Below are positions 9,801 through 18,037 of a DNA stretch of 64,000 nt, in pieces. Below the pieces are notes generated by a model. The model was not told the DNA's origin. It saw only the letters and a list, made by a program, of their open reading frames with translations, and searched no databases. Where the stretch lies: contig NZ_LMRG01000023.1 in the NCBI RefSeq assembly GCF_001425605.1, positions 288,291 through 352,290 of the forward strand, in the 5' to 3' direction. Within the stretch, counting starts at the first letter, position 1, and the number at the start of each line of letters is the position of its first letter. A program made the position numbers and the translations under genes. Origin of the DNA: Rhizobium sp. Leaf453 (GTDB lineage: Bacteria > Pseudomonadota > Alphaproteobacteria > Rhizobiales > Rhizobiaceae).

Positions 9801-9960
9801 CGGCGGTCTCGGGCTCGCGACCGTCGTGACGCTGTACCTCACTCCGGTGGCCTATCTCGTCATTGCCCGCTTCACCAAGCCGCATGTCGATGAGGAACGG
9901 CGTTTGCAGCGGGAGATGCAGCACGCCGAGACGCTGCAACTGGCAGAGGCGGCTGAGTAG
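6820..9960 (+). CDS. RND-family (HAE1) multidrug efflux pump
   Basis: 1046-residue inner-membrane RND transporter, the normal length for AcrB/MexF-like pumps. The N-terminal FIRRPIFALVV helix, two large periplasmic loops and 12 predicted membrane helices are present. The TM4 proton-relay motif reads GLVVDDAIVVLENIVRR with both aspartates intact, and the TM10-11 region shows VGIMAKNGILIVEFA. The start is ATG 6820, overlapping the adaptor's stop; an open frame extends upstream to 6553 but lies inside the adaptor gene. It exports hydrophobic or amphiphilic compounds in exchange for protons. Confidence 0.95.
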   Translation: MSGDAHHTGAGRSAGFTALFIRRPIFALVVNTLIIVAGLAALNGIEIRELPQVDQPVVSVNTTFDGASPETVDRELTSVIEGAVSRVQGIKNISSTSQYAQSRVTLQFSDTTDIGQASNDIRDALGRVTGQLPEDADEPRIVKADADSQPIMRLALTSDTLSMEDLTLLAENEITDRLAAVEGVADVQINGDQEKIFRIDVNQAKLAGRGITIANLRTALASASLDVPAGSLTSVDQDISVRATADLQTPDQFENLILSNNVRLGDVATVTLGPDIGTSSLRSDGRQGIGLGIIRQAQSNTLDISRGVANTVATIAEILPKGTTLKVTSDDAVFIDGAIHEVEIALVASVVIVTLVIYLFLLDWRATLIPTLTMPIALVGTCAAIYLAGFSINILTLLAIVLATGLVVDDAIVVLENIVRRRGEGMGPRAAAVLGTLEVFFAVIATTATLAAVFVPLSFLPGQTGGLFREFGFVLAFAIMLSAFVALTLCPMLASRMLKPHAEGHGHTGFMGRIGYFAAAFYRRTLRACLNTPVVVFMVAVMVTAAGAGAFTLLKSELTPTEDRSRILLRIQAQQGVSLEYTQEQMRRVEDGLKPFVENGEIANVFSISGQGGSVNSGFMVLTLAPWADRERTQQQISADIAKMTANIPSIRAFPMQPNSLGIRGAGNGLQVALVGNDYSKLGDAASKLVRQMEDSGRFENVRLNYEANQAQLSVTIDRERASDLGIDIVGLSSALQAMLDGNSVLDVYVEGESYPVKLLSTTNPVNDPTDLQNIFLKTGDGKIVPMSTIASVEERAVAPQLSRESQLRAVSLSAGLTSGLALGDALSMVETMAEPLLPPGSRVVPLAEAATLNENANGMFVTFGFAIVIIFLVLAAQFESLISGLIIMSTVPLGLACAVFAMLLTGNTLNIYSQIGLVLLVGIMAKNGILIVEFANQLRDRGEDLRSAIENAANIRLRPVMMTMIATIVGAVPLVLASGAGAEARVALGWVLVGGLGLATVVTLYLTPVAYLVIARFTKPHVDEERRLQREMQHAETLQLAEAAE

Positions 9961-10442
9961 GCAGGGGCGACAGCTTTCGGCCGGTTAAGGCTGCTGATAA
10001 GTGGCAGAGCCGGTTATTCGGCGAAAACATCTCCTTACACTCCGTCTTCCCCGCCCTTGTGGCGGGGATCCAGCGACCCGACGTCTGTCGGGTCAAAGAA
10101 TCCCTTCAGCTCAATGACTTGAGCTGGCTGGATGCCTGTGACAAGCACAGGCATGACGGAGAGAATGGTAATTATGGGCTTAGAGGTGGCCTTAGGGTCG
10201 GGCCAAAAACTGATTTTTTCGACAATCTGGGCCGGCTGACGACCCATCGGTCGGCTTCAGCTTCTTTGCAAGGATGTAGCGATTTCTGCCCTGTGTCCGG
10301 ACTGTCTCACCCCGTCACAATTCTTTGCTAAACCCCTGATGTTACCGGTGAGGTTCTGGACAAAGTGATTCCGATTTGCACAGTAGCGCGTTGAAATTTA
10401 AGAATTTCCGCGATGCATGGCGCGGCGGTTCGGGGAGGTCGG
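9961..10442. other. Intergenic region with mosaic repeat and flavoprotein promoter
   Basis: 480 bases without a gene. It holds the mosaic palindromic element at 10040-10161. The rest, about 10200-10430, becomes AT-rich towards the downstream flavoprotein and presumably contains its promoter, although I see no clear -35/-10 pair. Confidence 0.5.
10040..10161. repeat. Mosaic intergenic palindromic element, copy 1
   Basis: Bounded by CTCCGTC and its complement GACGGAG. Inside are four successive hairpins: CCCCGCC/GGCGGGG, GACCCGAC/GTCGGGTC, CAGCTCAA/TTGAGCTG and ATGCCTGTG/CACAGGCAT. This is the layout of interspersed mosaic palindromic elements known from Rhizobiales genomes. A second element with the same outer ends lies at 43640-43781. 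Confidence 0.75.
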
Positions 10443-11852
10443 ATGGCATTGAAGGCGATTAGGGCGGGTGTCCGCAACGAAACGGGTATTGCCGCCGCAC
10501 TGCCATTGTTGAGTGCCCGTTTCGGTGATCGTTTTCAGACCGGCGAGGCCATTCGCGCCCAGCATGCACACACGACCACCTATATTCCGGCCCAACTGCC
10601 CGACGCCGTTGTTTTTCCAGACAGTGCTGCCGAGGTCGAGGCACTCGTTGCAATTGCCGCAGACCATGGTGTGCCGCTGATCCCGTTCGGGACAGGTTCC
10701 TCGCTTGAGGGGCATATCAATGCGCCGCATGGCGGCATCAGCGTCGACATGAGCCGCATGGACAAGGTGCTCGAAGTCAACGCGTCGGATTTCGACTGCA
10801 CGGTCCAGCCGGGCATTACGCGCGAGGCACTGAACGTCTATCTGCGCGACACTGGCCTGTTCTTCCCGATCGACCCCGGCGCCAATGCCTCGATCGGCGG
10901 CATGGCCTCGACGCGGGCCTCAGGCACGAATGCGGTGCGCTATGGCACGATGAAGGACAATGTGCTCGCGGTCACCGCCGTGACGGCCGGGGGAAAGGAA
11001 ATCCGCACGGCTCATCGCGCCAAGAAATCATCGGCGGGCTATGATTTGACCCGTCTGTTCGTCGGGGCCGAAGGCACGCTTGGCATCATCACCTCGATCA
11101 CGCTGCGGCTTCAGGGCATTCCGGAAGTGATCGCGGGTGGGGTCTGTTCGTTTCCTTCGGTCGGCGACGCCTGCAACACGGTAATCCTGACCATCCAGTC
11201 GGGCATTCCGGTAGCGCGCATCGAATTGCTCGATGCGCTACAGATGCGGGCGAGCAATGCCTATTCGGGCCTCGCGTTTCCGGAGGCGCCGACCCTGTTC
11301 GTCGAGTTTCACGGCAGTGCGGAGAGCGTTGCGTTGCAATCCAAGCAGTTTGCCGAAATCGCTGCCGAATTCGGCAGTTCCGAATTTCGCTGGACGGCCA
11401 ATACGGACGAACGCAACGCACTGTGGAAGGCGCGGCACAATGCCTATTGGGCGCAGAAGAGCCTGGCGCCCGGACTGGCCATTCTCTCCACCGATATCTG
11501 CGTGCCGATCTCGCGGCTGGCCGATTGCGTCGAGGCGACGCATGAGGACATTCTCGCCAACAACCTGATCGCCCCGATCGTCGGCCATGCCGGCGACGGG
11601 AACTTTCATGTCGGGCTGCTGTTTGACGACAAGGACGATGCGGATATCGCCAAAGCCGAGGCTTTTGTTGCCCGCCTGAACGAGCGCGCGCTGGCAATGG
11701 ACGGCACCTGCACCGGTGAGCACGGCATCGGGCAGGGCAAGATGCCGTTCCTCGAAGCCGAACTTGGCGATGCGCTGGACCTGATGCGGCAGGTGAAGCG
11801 CGCGATGGATCCCGGTAACATCTTCAATCCCGGCAAGATTTTTGCCATGTGA
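10443..11852 (+). CDS. FAD-linked oxidase, D-lactate dehydrogenase (cytochrome) type
   Basis: 470-residue flavoprotein of the FAD_binding_4 / FAD-oxidase_C class that includes D-lactate dehydrogenase, GlcD and D-2-hydroxyglutarate dehydrogenase. The FAD-binding region shows PFGTGSSLEGH and GGMASTRASGTNAVRYGT; the C-terminal half carries the substrate-site motif GHAGDGNFH and the closing GEHGIGQGKMPFL. ATG 10443 is chosen because GGGGAGG sits immediately upstream at 10432-10438; the ATG at 10413 lacks this. The exact 2-hydroxyacid is uncertain; resemblance to mammalian LDHD-type proteins favours D-lactate. Electrons would pass to cytochrome c or quinone. Confidence 0.88.
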   Translation: MALKAIRAGVRNETGIAAALPLLSARFGDRFQTGEAIRAQHAHTTTYIPAQLPDAVVFPDSAAEVEALVAIAADHGVPLIPFGTGSSLEGHINAPHGGISVDMSRMDKVLEVNASDFDCTVQPGITREALNVYLRDTGLFFPIDPGANASIGGMASTRASGTNAVRYGTMKDNVLAVTAVTAGGKEIRTAHRAKKSSAGYDLTRLFVGAEGTLGIITSITLRLQGIPEVIAGGVCSFPSVGDACNTVILTIQSGIPVARIELLDALQMRASNAYSGLAFPEAPTLFVEFHGSAESVALQSKQFAEIAAEFGSSEFRWTANTDERNALWKARHNAYWAQKSLAPGLAILSTDICVPISRLADCVEATHEDILANNLIAPIVGHAGDGNFHVGLLFDDKDDADIAKAEAFVARLNERALAMDGTCTGEHGIGQGKMPFLEAELGDALDLMRQVKRAMDPGNIFNPGKIFAM

Positions 11853-11935
11853 AAACGGTATTCGAGTGCTAAGGAGTGGTGACGGTCTGCCGGAGCGCTA
11901 TGTGCGGTAGAGAGATGAGATAGGGCTTGTAACTG

Positions 11936-14900
11936 GTGCTTTCGCGAATTCTGGCTTTCATCGGTGGTCTTCTGGTCGTGGCGCTGTTTGTCGCGCTGAT
12001 CGCGCCAATGTTCGTGGACTGGACCGATTTTCGCAAGGATTTCGAGCGTGAGGCGAGCCGCATCATGGGCAAGCCCGTTGTGGTTCATGGCAGTGTCGAT
12101 GCCAAGCTCATTCCATTTCCGTCCGTGACCCTCAACGACGTCCGTGTCGGCCAGTCCGAGACCGGCGAACCGCTGGTCCAGGTCGAGCATTTCTCCATGG
12201 ATGCGGAACTGGCGCCGTTCCTGTCGGGCGAGGCGCTGATCTTCGACATGCGGCTGGAACAGCCAAAGGCGAAGATCAGGCTTCTGCCGGACGGCACGCT
12301 TGACTGGGCAAGGGGCCGTAAAGCTTCGATCCCGGCGAAGAATGTCGTGCTCGAAAATGTCGAGATCACCGGCGGGCAGATAGATTTCATCGACGAGCAG
12401 ACAGGCCGGACCCGGCGTGTCACCGGGCTTGAGGCCGACCTGTCCGCCCGCTCGCTGGCGGGACCGTGGAAGATCGACGGGCGCGCGGCGCTGGATGGTG
12501 AGTCCGGTAGTTTTTCCTTTTCCAGCGGTGAGCCGGACGATACCGGCGTGCTCGGCCTGCGCTCGCGCCTGACGCCCGACAAGCGGCCGTTCGGCGTCGA
12601 GCTCGATGGCGACCTGAAGATCGTCGATTTCAAGCCGGTCTATCAAGGTAATTTCACGCTGACCGAAAACCGGCCGGCGGAAGCACAGAAGGCGCAGGAA
12701 ACGCAGGCTTCCGCGCTTCGCGTGACAGGCGCATTCCAGCTGACCAACGAGCGTATCCGGGTGCCGGAATACCGGCTTGAGGTTGGCCCCAAGGATGACC
12801 CGTATCTGGTGACCGGCGAGGCGACGCTGGATACCGGCAAGGACCAGGAATTCCTGCTTCTGGCGGATGGCCAGCAGATCGACGTCAGCCGCATCGGCAA
12901 TACCGGCGAGGCGGGAAAGACGGGGCGTGACCCCGCGATTTCCGTGCGCCAGCGGCTGGCCGCGATGATGGCGATCGCCGCCGATATTCCGATCCCGCAG
13001 GTTCCCGGCCGCGCCAGCCTGAAACTGCCGGCGATCGTTGTCGGTGACACCACGGTGCGCGAGGTTCGGCTCGACCTTCGGCCCGACAATTCCGGCTGGA
13101 TGATCGACAATGCCGTCGCGCAATTGCCGGGACGCACGCAGTTCGAGGCCAAGGGCCGGCTGCAGCTGAGTGGTCAGCGGGCGTTTCGTGGCGAAATGCT
13201 GGTTGCGTCCAACCAGCCGTCGGGGCTTGCGACCTGGCTTGCCGGCTCCGTCGATCCGGCGATCCGCAAGCTGAAGACCGCCGGTTTTTCGGCGACGGTC
13301 AACCTGACCGACACGCTGCAGCAATTCGAGCGGCTGGAAGTCGCTGCCGGCCCGGCGGTCCTGCGCGGACGCATCGAGCGGCAGGCGCTGGATGGCGCGC
13401 CGCCGAGCCTGTCTTTACAGTTGAAGGGTAATCGCATCGACCTGGAGGCGCTGAGAGCGCTGGCCGGGCTCGTGGCGGGCGATTCCTCAAACGAAACGGT
13501 TCTGGCGCACACCATTGCCGCCGATCTGTCCGCCGAGCAGTTTTCCGCCTTCGACGAGGATGCCGGTGACGTCCAGCTGGTGGCGACGCTCAAGAACGGG
13601 CAATTGCAGGCCGAGCGTGTCTCGATCGGCAATCTGGCGGGGGCGCAACTTGCGCTGTCCGGCCGGATGAGCGGGGACATCACGGCGCCGGTGATCTCGG
13701 CCAAGATGAAGCTGGCCTCACCGGATCTGACCCCGTTCCTGAAGATGATCGAGCGCCATGCCGCAGCCCATCCGGCGCTGGAACGTCTTGTTCGCAGCGG
13801 CCCCTATTATACCGATGCGGCGCTCGACCTGACGCTCTCGACCGGCAGTCAGGATGGCAAGGCTCCGGTGACGTTCGGTATTATCGGTTCATCGAACGGC
13901 ACCAAGATCGCCGCCAATTATCAGGCGCCCAATATCGGACAGGCTCTGAGCGGGCAGGGCATCCTGCTGGAGGCGACGCTGGAAAATCCCGCGACGCCGG
14001 TTCTTCTCGGGCAGGTGGGCTTCGATCCGCTGCCGTTCGATGCGGATGCCAACGCGCTGCTGTCGATCAAGCTGGAAGGGACGGACGGACAGAAGGCCAA
14101 TGCCGGACTGACCTTTACCACGGAACATACGTCGCTTTCGGCCAGCGGCGATATCGAACTGTCGCGCGATGCGTTTCTGTCCGGCCAGACGAAGATCAAC
14201 CTCGAAAGCCGCGACTTCGAGCCTTTCCTGCTGTTGCAGGGCATCGGCCTGCCGCAGATGGGGGCGGGGCTGCCTCTGGCGCTGAAGGCGGATGTGGCGA
14301 CCACGCCGGATGCCGTGACATTGTCGGGCATCGAAGGCAAGGCGGATGGCAATGCGTTTTCCGGAAGCGTCGCGCTGGACCGCAAGGCACCGGGCAAGGC
14401 GACGGGGCAGATCGCGCTCGACACGCTGGATATGGGCTGGATCGGCGAGGGCATTCTCGGCGGCGTGCAGGACGGCGCGACGGGTGACCTGTCGTCGGCG
14501 CCGGTGGTGCAGCCGGCCTGGTCCGGCTTCGATGTCGCCGTCGATGTGACGGCGAAACGGTTCTGGCTGGGCGTTTATGGCGCGATTTCGGACATGACCG
14601 GCAAGCTTCTCTGGAAGGGCGACCAGATCGAGCTTTCCTCGCTTGCCGGCGGCTGGCTGGGCGGCAAGGCGGAGGGACGCCTGCTGCTTGGCAATGGCGA
14701 CGGGTCCGGCTTCTTTCAGACACAACTCGATCTGAAGGACGGCGATCTGGCCGCCGCAGCCTGGAAGTCCGGCGGTGCGGCGGTTGCCGAAGGACGCTTC
14801 GACCTAGCACTGTCGATGGAAGCGTCCGGCAAGACGGCCCGCGCCATGGCGGAATCGACGAGCGGCTCCGGCACAGCGACACTGCGCGACGTCACCATTC

Positions 14901-15757
14901 ACGGCCTGAACACGGCGGCGCTGCCGGACCTGATGGCCGCCGCCGACAGTCTTCAGGGCGATATCACGCCGGATGCGGTCCAGCCGTTTGCTGCAAAAAG
15001 CATCCTGTCGGGGGACACGGTGCTCGGCTCGATCACGGTTCCCTTCTCGATCGCCGGCGGCACGCTGAGGGCGCAGAATGTCACGGCCGCCGATAATGCG
15101 GCGGGTCTCGCCGGCAATCTGGAAATCAGCTTTCCCGACGAACGCATCACGGCTGGTATAGACGTTGATTTTCGTCCGGGCGAGGAGGCGCTGACCGGCG
15201 CGGAAGCCCAGGTCAGCCTCAACTATGCGGGGCTGCTGCAATCGCCGGGCATGACGCTGGATGCGACGGACCTGTCGAACTTCCTGTCACTCCGAGCCTT
15301 CGAGCGGGAACGCCGCCGCGTCGAGACGCTGCAGGCCAATGTGCTGGAAAAGCAGCGGCTGCGCCGCGAAGTGGCGCTTTACAAGGCCAATGCGGTCGAG
15401 CGCGAGTCTGCGCGCCTGCGGGCAGAGGAAGAACAGCGCCGGCGTGAGCTTGCAGCGAAGGAAGCGGCTCGCCTGAAGGCGGAAGCCGAGGCCAAGGCAA
15501 CAGCCGAGAAAAAGGCTGCAGAGGAGGCTGCCGCCGCGGAGAAGGCGGCGGCGGAAGCGAGGGCGGCCGCAGAGGCCGCACGCAAGGCGAAGGAAGAAAA
15601 AACCCTGAATATCCAGCCGTTTGATCCCTCACAGGGCGTCGCTCGGGGTGAGGATCTGTCGGCGCCGCAGGGTGGGGGGGAGAGTGGGCAGCAGCAGGAT
15701 ATCGTGCCCAATCGGCCGTTGAATTTTGACGCGCTGCCCGGTGTCACGCCACAGTAA
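11936..15757 (+). CDS. asmA: AsmA-family outer-membrane biogenesis protein
   Basis: 1273 residues with an N-terminal membrane anchor (about 2-24) followed directly by the AsmA signature FVDWTDFRKDFEREASRIMG and then long repetitive beta-rich sequence typical of AsmA/TamB-like bridge proteins thought to move phospholipids to the outer membrane. The last about 150 residues are unusual: a highly charged Ala/Glu/Lys/Arg coiled coil from about 1115 to 1225 (REVALYKANAVERESARL, then alternating KAEAEAK-type runs) ending in a Gly/Gln-rich tail. The GTG start at 11936 has only a weak ribosome site. Minus-strand open frames through this gene are shadows. Confidence 0.88.
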   Translation: MLSRILAFIGGLLVVALFVALIAPMFVDWTDFRKDFEREASRIMGKPVVVHGSVDAKLIPFPSVTLNDVRVGQSETGEPLVQVEHFSMDAELAPFLSGEALIFDMRLEQPKAKIRLLPDGTLDWARGRKASIPAKNVVLENVEITGGQIDFIDEQTGRTRRVTGLEADLSARSLAGPWKIDGRAALDGESGSFSFSSGEPDDTGVLGLRSRLTPDKRPFGVELDGDLKIVDFKPVYQGNFTLTENRPAEAQKAQETQASALRVTGAFQLTNERIRVPEYRLEVGPKDDPYLVTGEATLDTGKDQEFLLLADGQQIDVSRIGNTGEAGKTGRDPAISVRQRLAAMMAIAADIPIPQVPGRASLKLPAIVVGDTTVREVRLDLRPDNSGWMIDNAVAQLPGRTQFEAKGRLQLSGQRAFRGEMLVASNQPSGLATWLAGSVDPAIRKLKTAGFSATVNLTDTLQQFERLEVAAGPAVLRGRIERQALDGAPPSLSLQLKGNRIDLEALRALAGLVAGDSSNETVLAHTIAADLSAEQFSAFDEDAGDVQLVATLKNGQLQAERVSIGNLAGAQLALSGRMSGDITAPVISAKMKLASPDLTPFLKMIERHAAAHPALERLVRSGPYYTDAALDLTLSTGSQDGKAPVTFGIIGSSNGTKIAANYQAPNIGQALSGQGILLEATLENPATPVLLGQVGFDPLPFDADANALLSIKLEGTDGQKANAGLTFTTEHTSLSASGDIELSRDAFLSGQTKINLESRDFEPFLLLQGIGLPQMGAGLPLALKADVATTPDAVTLSGIEGKADGNAFSGSVALDRKAPGKATGQIALDTLDMGWIGEGILGGVQDGATGDLSSAPVVQPAWSGFDVAVDVTAKRFWLGVYGAISDMTGKLLWKGDQIELSSLAGGWLGGKAEGRLLLGNGDGSGFFQTQLDLKDGDLAAAAWKSGGAAVAEGRFDLALSMEASGKTARAMAESTSGSGTATLRDVTIHGLNTAALPDLMAAADSLQGDITPDAVQPFAAKSILSGDTVLGSITVPFSIAGGTLRAQNVTAADNAAGLAGNLEISFPDERITAGIDVDFRPGEEALTGAEAQVSLNYAGLLQSPGMTLDATDLSNFLSLRAFERERRRVETLQANVLEKQRLRREVALYKANAVERESARLRAEEEQRRRELAAKEAARLKAEAEAKATAEKKAAEEAAAAEKAAAEARAAAEAARKAKEEKTLNIQPFDPSQGVARGEDLSAPQGGGESGQQQDIVPNRPLNFDALPGVTPQ

Positions 15758-16101
15758 GGTGGTTGAGTTTATTCGTATTTACGAAGGGGACGTTCTGGCT
15801 TGTGGAATAGGTTATGCAAGGCTAGGGGCTTGTACAGCCCTTCCGGCCTGCGGCCATCTTTTCCGAAAGGGGAGGTTGTCACATTTGCGGTACCGCAGCC
15901 TCTGTTGTCTCCTCTCCCTGCCTTAACCTCCGATGTGATCCGGAAGGAAACGATCGCCTTGGACGAGTTTCTCCAGCAGAAGAGTTGAGAATAAATCCCT
16001 CATGCCGGTATCAAAGTCGGAGTTTCCGCCCCGTTAACCTCACGCCTCGACTCACTCGCGCCATTGGTGCATGCTGAATGTGGTCAGCGGAGGCATTCAG
16101 C
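15758..16101. other. Intergenic stretch, nothing convincing
   Basis: About 340 bases. A short frame at 15800-15988 shows no ribosome site or recognisable composition. Contains the 3' end of the asmA transcript and presumably the promoter of the gene at 16102. Confidence 0.4.
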
Positions 16102-16403
16102 ATGTACAAAGTCGAGTTTTATAAGAGCGGCCAAACCCGGCCATTTGCAGCGCTTGCTTTGGCTGACGTGTCCGGCATCGTGCCTGGCCAATATGTCGAT
16201 TTCCCCCTCTTCGCACCGGTCCACTACAGGTCTACCAGCTCCTTACCGAGATCTACCCAGACGGGCTCAAGACGAAGGTTATCGTCGGGCCTCACGCAAA
16301 GAAAGTTGTCAGCGACGATAGCGGCGCCGTGTGGCCGGATCTTCAACCGACCGGTGACCGGTGGGTACCATGGCCGATGGGGTCCGACATCGAGAAGGAC
16401 TGA
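16102..16403 (+). pseudogene. Small orphan protein gene with a one-base frameshift
   Basis: ATG 16102 has GCGGAGG nine bases upstream and opens a sensible frame (MYKVEFYKSGQTRPFAALAL) that loses protein-like character after PVHY at about 16226. The frame one base over then gives a natural continuation, QVYQLLTEIYPDGLKTKV through GSDIEKD, ending at the TGA at 16401. Adding one C in CTACAGG joins the two halves into one protein of about 100 residues. No family recognised; no signal peptide. It is either a decayed gene or a base-calling error. Confidence 0.5.
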
Positions 16404-16499
16404 CATTCTTTCACGAGATCGTGTATTAGGTTATGCTGTTTTTAGCCACAATCGCTGGTGAATATCGGACTGTGAACAACCACAGAAGGACTACTTCAC

Positions 16500-16661
16500 A
16501 TGCGTATGTTGACGACCGTCTTGAGTGCAGTCGCCATCACCCTCGTCATTGCTACCGCAGCGAGCGCTTTGCCCTGCGCGGACGGCATCGCCGATGTCTG
16601 CGTCGCCGGACGTTCGGTCGAGTCCCCTTGGGGCGCATGGTGGGCCGCAGTCTTGCGCTAA
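16500..16661 (+). CDS. 53-residue secreted peptide, function unknown
   Basis: Below the usual length cut-off but well supported: AGAAGGA lies nine bases before ATG 16500, and the first 23 residues form a textbook Sec signal peptide (MRMLTTVLSAVAITLVIATA then ASA as cleavage site). The mature part is only about 30 residues, with two cysteines (LPC..., DVC) that could form one disulfide, and a Trp-rich end (SPWGAWWAAVL). A rho-independent terminator follows at 16692, so it is probably a single-gene transcript. The function is unknown. Confidence 0.65.
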   Translation: MRMLTTVLSAVAITLVIATAASALPCADGIADVCVAGRSVESPWGAWWAAVLR

Positions 16662-16691
16662 GCCCGGACCTCATCCGTTTGCGAATAGTCG

Positions 16692-16719
16692 ATCCGCCGG
16701 TTACGCTGGCGGATTTTTT
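16692..16719 (+). terminator. Rho-independent terminator after secreted peptide
   Basis: ATCCGCC (16692-16698) pairs perfectly with GGCGGAT (16708-16714) and is followed by a run of T. Confidence 0.75.
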
Positions 16720-16805
16720 CATGCCTTCTCCGCAGGCCGAAGTCCCATGCATGACCACGATCTAAACATTTAGGGTATGGAGTGACTGCAAAAAAATCAC
16801 TCGTC

Positions 16806-17024
16806 TTACCGGCTTCCATCCGATTTGACCCATTCAAGCACATAGACCCGCAGCGCCGACGAGAGGTTGCTGTCGGCGTCGCGTGTGTCGTCGATTTCGG
16901 CGATCAATTGCGCCAGCGCCATCCCTCGGGCTGCCGCGATCGATTTCAATTCGATCCAGAAGGGCTCTTCCAGCGTGAAGCTGGTGCGATGGCCGTGCAA
17001 GGTTGCGGAATGCTTGCGGATCAT
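16806..17024 (-). CDS. RHH_4-type ribbon-helix-helix protein
   Basis: 72 residues, beginning MIRKHSATLHGHRTSFTLEE, a pattern typical of the alphaproteobacterial ribbon-helix-helix domain family PF13467, found widely as a stand-alone small protein. The beta strand HRTSFTLE is followed by two helices (FWIELKSIAAARG, ALAQLIAEID). A GAGG site precedes the ATG. It is the last of a minus-strand series tmRNA-sspB-DUF4169-this gene. Role unknown; DNA binding is inferred from the fold. Confidence 0.75.
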   Translation of the reverse strand: MIRKHSATLHGHRTSFTLEEPFWIELKSIAAARGMALAQLIAEIDDTRDADSNLSSALRVYVLEWVKSDGSR

Positions 17025-17129
17025 CGATCGACCTCAGGGAATGATTCAATTATCTACCGGATTGATTCCGGTTTTCCGCCCAAGGTCTTGATTTTATGAA
17101 GATCTGTGCCGGCTGATGATGCGCTGTGG

Positions 17130-17330
17130 TCAGGTTTCCCCGTCGTCCGGCGTCGTTTCGCGCCGGCCCTGATCGAGCGCCTTCCCGGCCTTGTCGTTCA
17201 AAGCGCTGGTCAGTTGCTTTTCGGCCTTGGTGCGGCCGAAGGAGATGCGGTTCTGTTCGGCAACCTTGTCTTTCTCCGTCCGCGCCTTCTGCTTGCGGAA
17301 TTGACGGAGATTGACGACGTCGCCGGACAT
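17130..17330 (-). CDS. DUF4169 family small protein
   Basis: 66 residues starting MSGDVVNLRQFRKQKARTEK, a recognisable DUF4169 sequence. Highly charged, mostly helical, no membrane segment. ATG 17330 has AAGGAT upstream, so the longer frame to 17378 is rejected. It lies 22 bases after the sspB stop on the same strand, implying cotranscription. Function unknown in the whole family. Confidence 0.75.
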   Translation of the reverse strand: MSGDVVNLRQFRKQKARTEKDKVAEQNRISFGRTKAEKQLTSALNDKAGKALDQGRRETTPDDGET

Positions 17331-17352
17331 GACGGTATCCTTAAAACTGGCT

Positions 17353-17871
17353 TCAGTTCTTCTTGCGGAAGGAATCAAGCGAGATCACCGAGCCGCCTTC
17401 CTTCTTGCCGTCGTCGCCGGTCTTGGCTTCGGTTTCGGCTTCGGAAGGTTTCTCGACGGACGTGATCGGGTAAGCGGTGATCTCGGCGCCTTCGCTTTCT
17501 TCTTCCTCCGTGGCTGCAACATCGAATTCGAGTTCGAAATTGACCGACGGGTCATAGAAGCCGCGAATGGCGTTGAAGGGGATGACGAGCTTTTCCGGTG
17601 TATCGGAGAAGGACAGGCCGATCTCGAACAGCGTTTCGGTGACCTTCAGGTCCCAGAACTGGTGCTGCACGACGATGGTCATTTGCTCGGCATATTTGGC
17701 CTTCAGGTGCTGGGAAATGCGTACACCCGGCGCGCCGGTGAGGAATGTGATGAAGAAATGATGATCACCGGGAAGGGCGCCTGTCGCTGCGACTTCGATC
17801 AGAACCTTGCGAATGACGCTGCGAAGGGCGTCCTGCGCGAGAATGTCGTAGCGGATATGGTCTTGGCCCAT
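17353..17871 (-). CDS. sspB: SspB, ClpXP adaptor for ssrA-tagged proteins
   Basis: 172 residues. The N-terminal about 120 residues match alphaproteobacterial SspB (HIRYDILAQDALRSVIRKVL, then HHFFITFLTGAPGVRIS), the domain that dimerises and holds the N-terminal part of the tmRNA tag. The C-terminus is an acidic flexible linker (EEEESEGAEIT...) ending in a basic-hydrophobic tail, SVISLDSFRKKN, that in characterised SspBs docks on ClpX. ATG 17871 is preferred to the upstream start at 17898. The tmRNA gene itself lies about 165 bases upstream on the same strand. Confidence 0.92.
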   Translation of the reverse strand: MGQDHIRYDILAQDALRSVIRKVLIEVAATGALPGDHHFFITFLTGAPGVRISQHLKAKYAEQMTIVVQHQFWDLKVTETLFEIGLSFSDTPEKLVIPFNAIRGFYDPSVNFELEFDVAATEEEESEGAEITAYPITSVEKPSEAETEAKTGDDGKKEGGSVISLDSFRKKN

Positions 17872-18037
17872 AAGATCCCCGTCTTTCTTGTAACTCAACT
17901 CTGTTAGTCTTATGCCATCGGCTCTGTACGCAGGAAAGTCCTGACATACGAGTCATTTGCATCATCTATAGACCATTTCAAGGCATTGGAGAATGACAAA
18001 CGATGGAACATGACGGCAAGGTAAAGGGGAGGGAAGT

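Noticed and set aside
8260-9939. 559-residue minus-strand frame
   Set aside because: Shadow of the RND pump; His/Arg/Gln-rich composition typical of reverse-frame translation.
11606-13324. 572-residue minus-strand frame
   Set aside because: Crosses the intergenic region between two real plus-strand genes and has no recognisable domain.
15800-15988. Short plus-strand frame
   Set aside because: No ribosome site, no recognisable composition or neighbour link.
16770-16797. GAGTGA/TCACTC hairpin after the RHH gene as a terminator
   Set aside because: The T-run lies in the loop rather than after the stem, so it does not look like a standard terminator.
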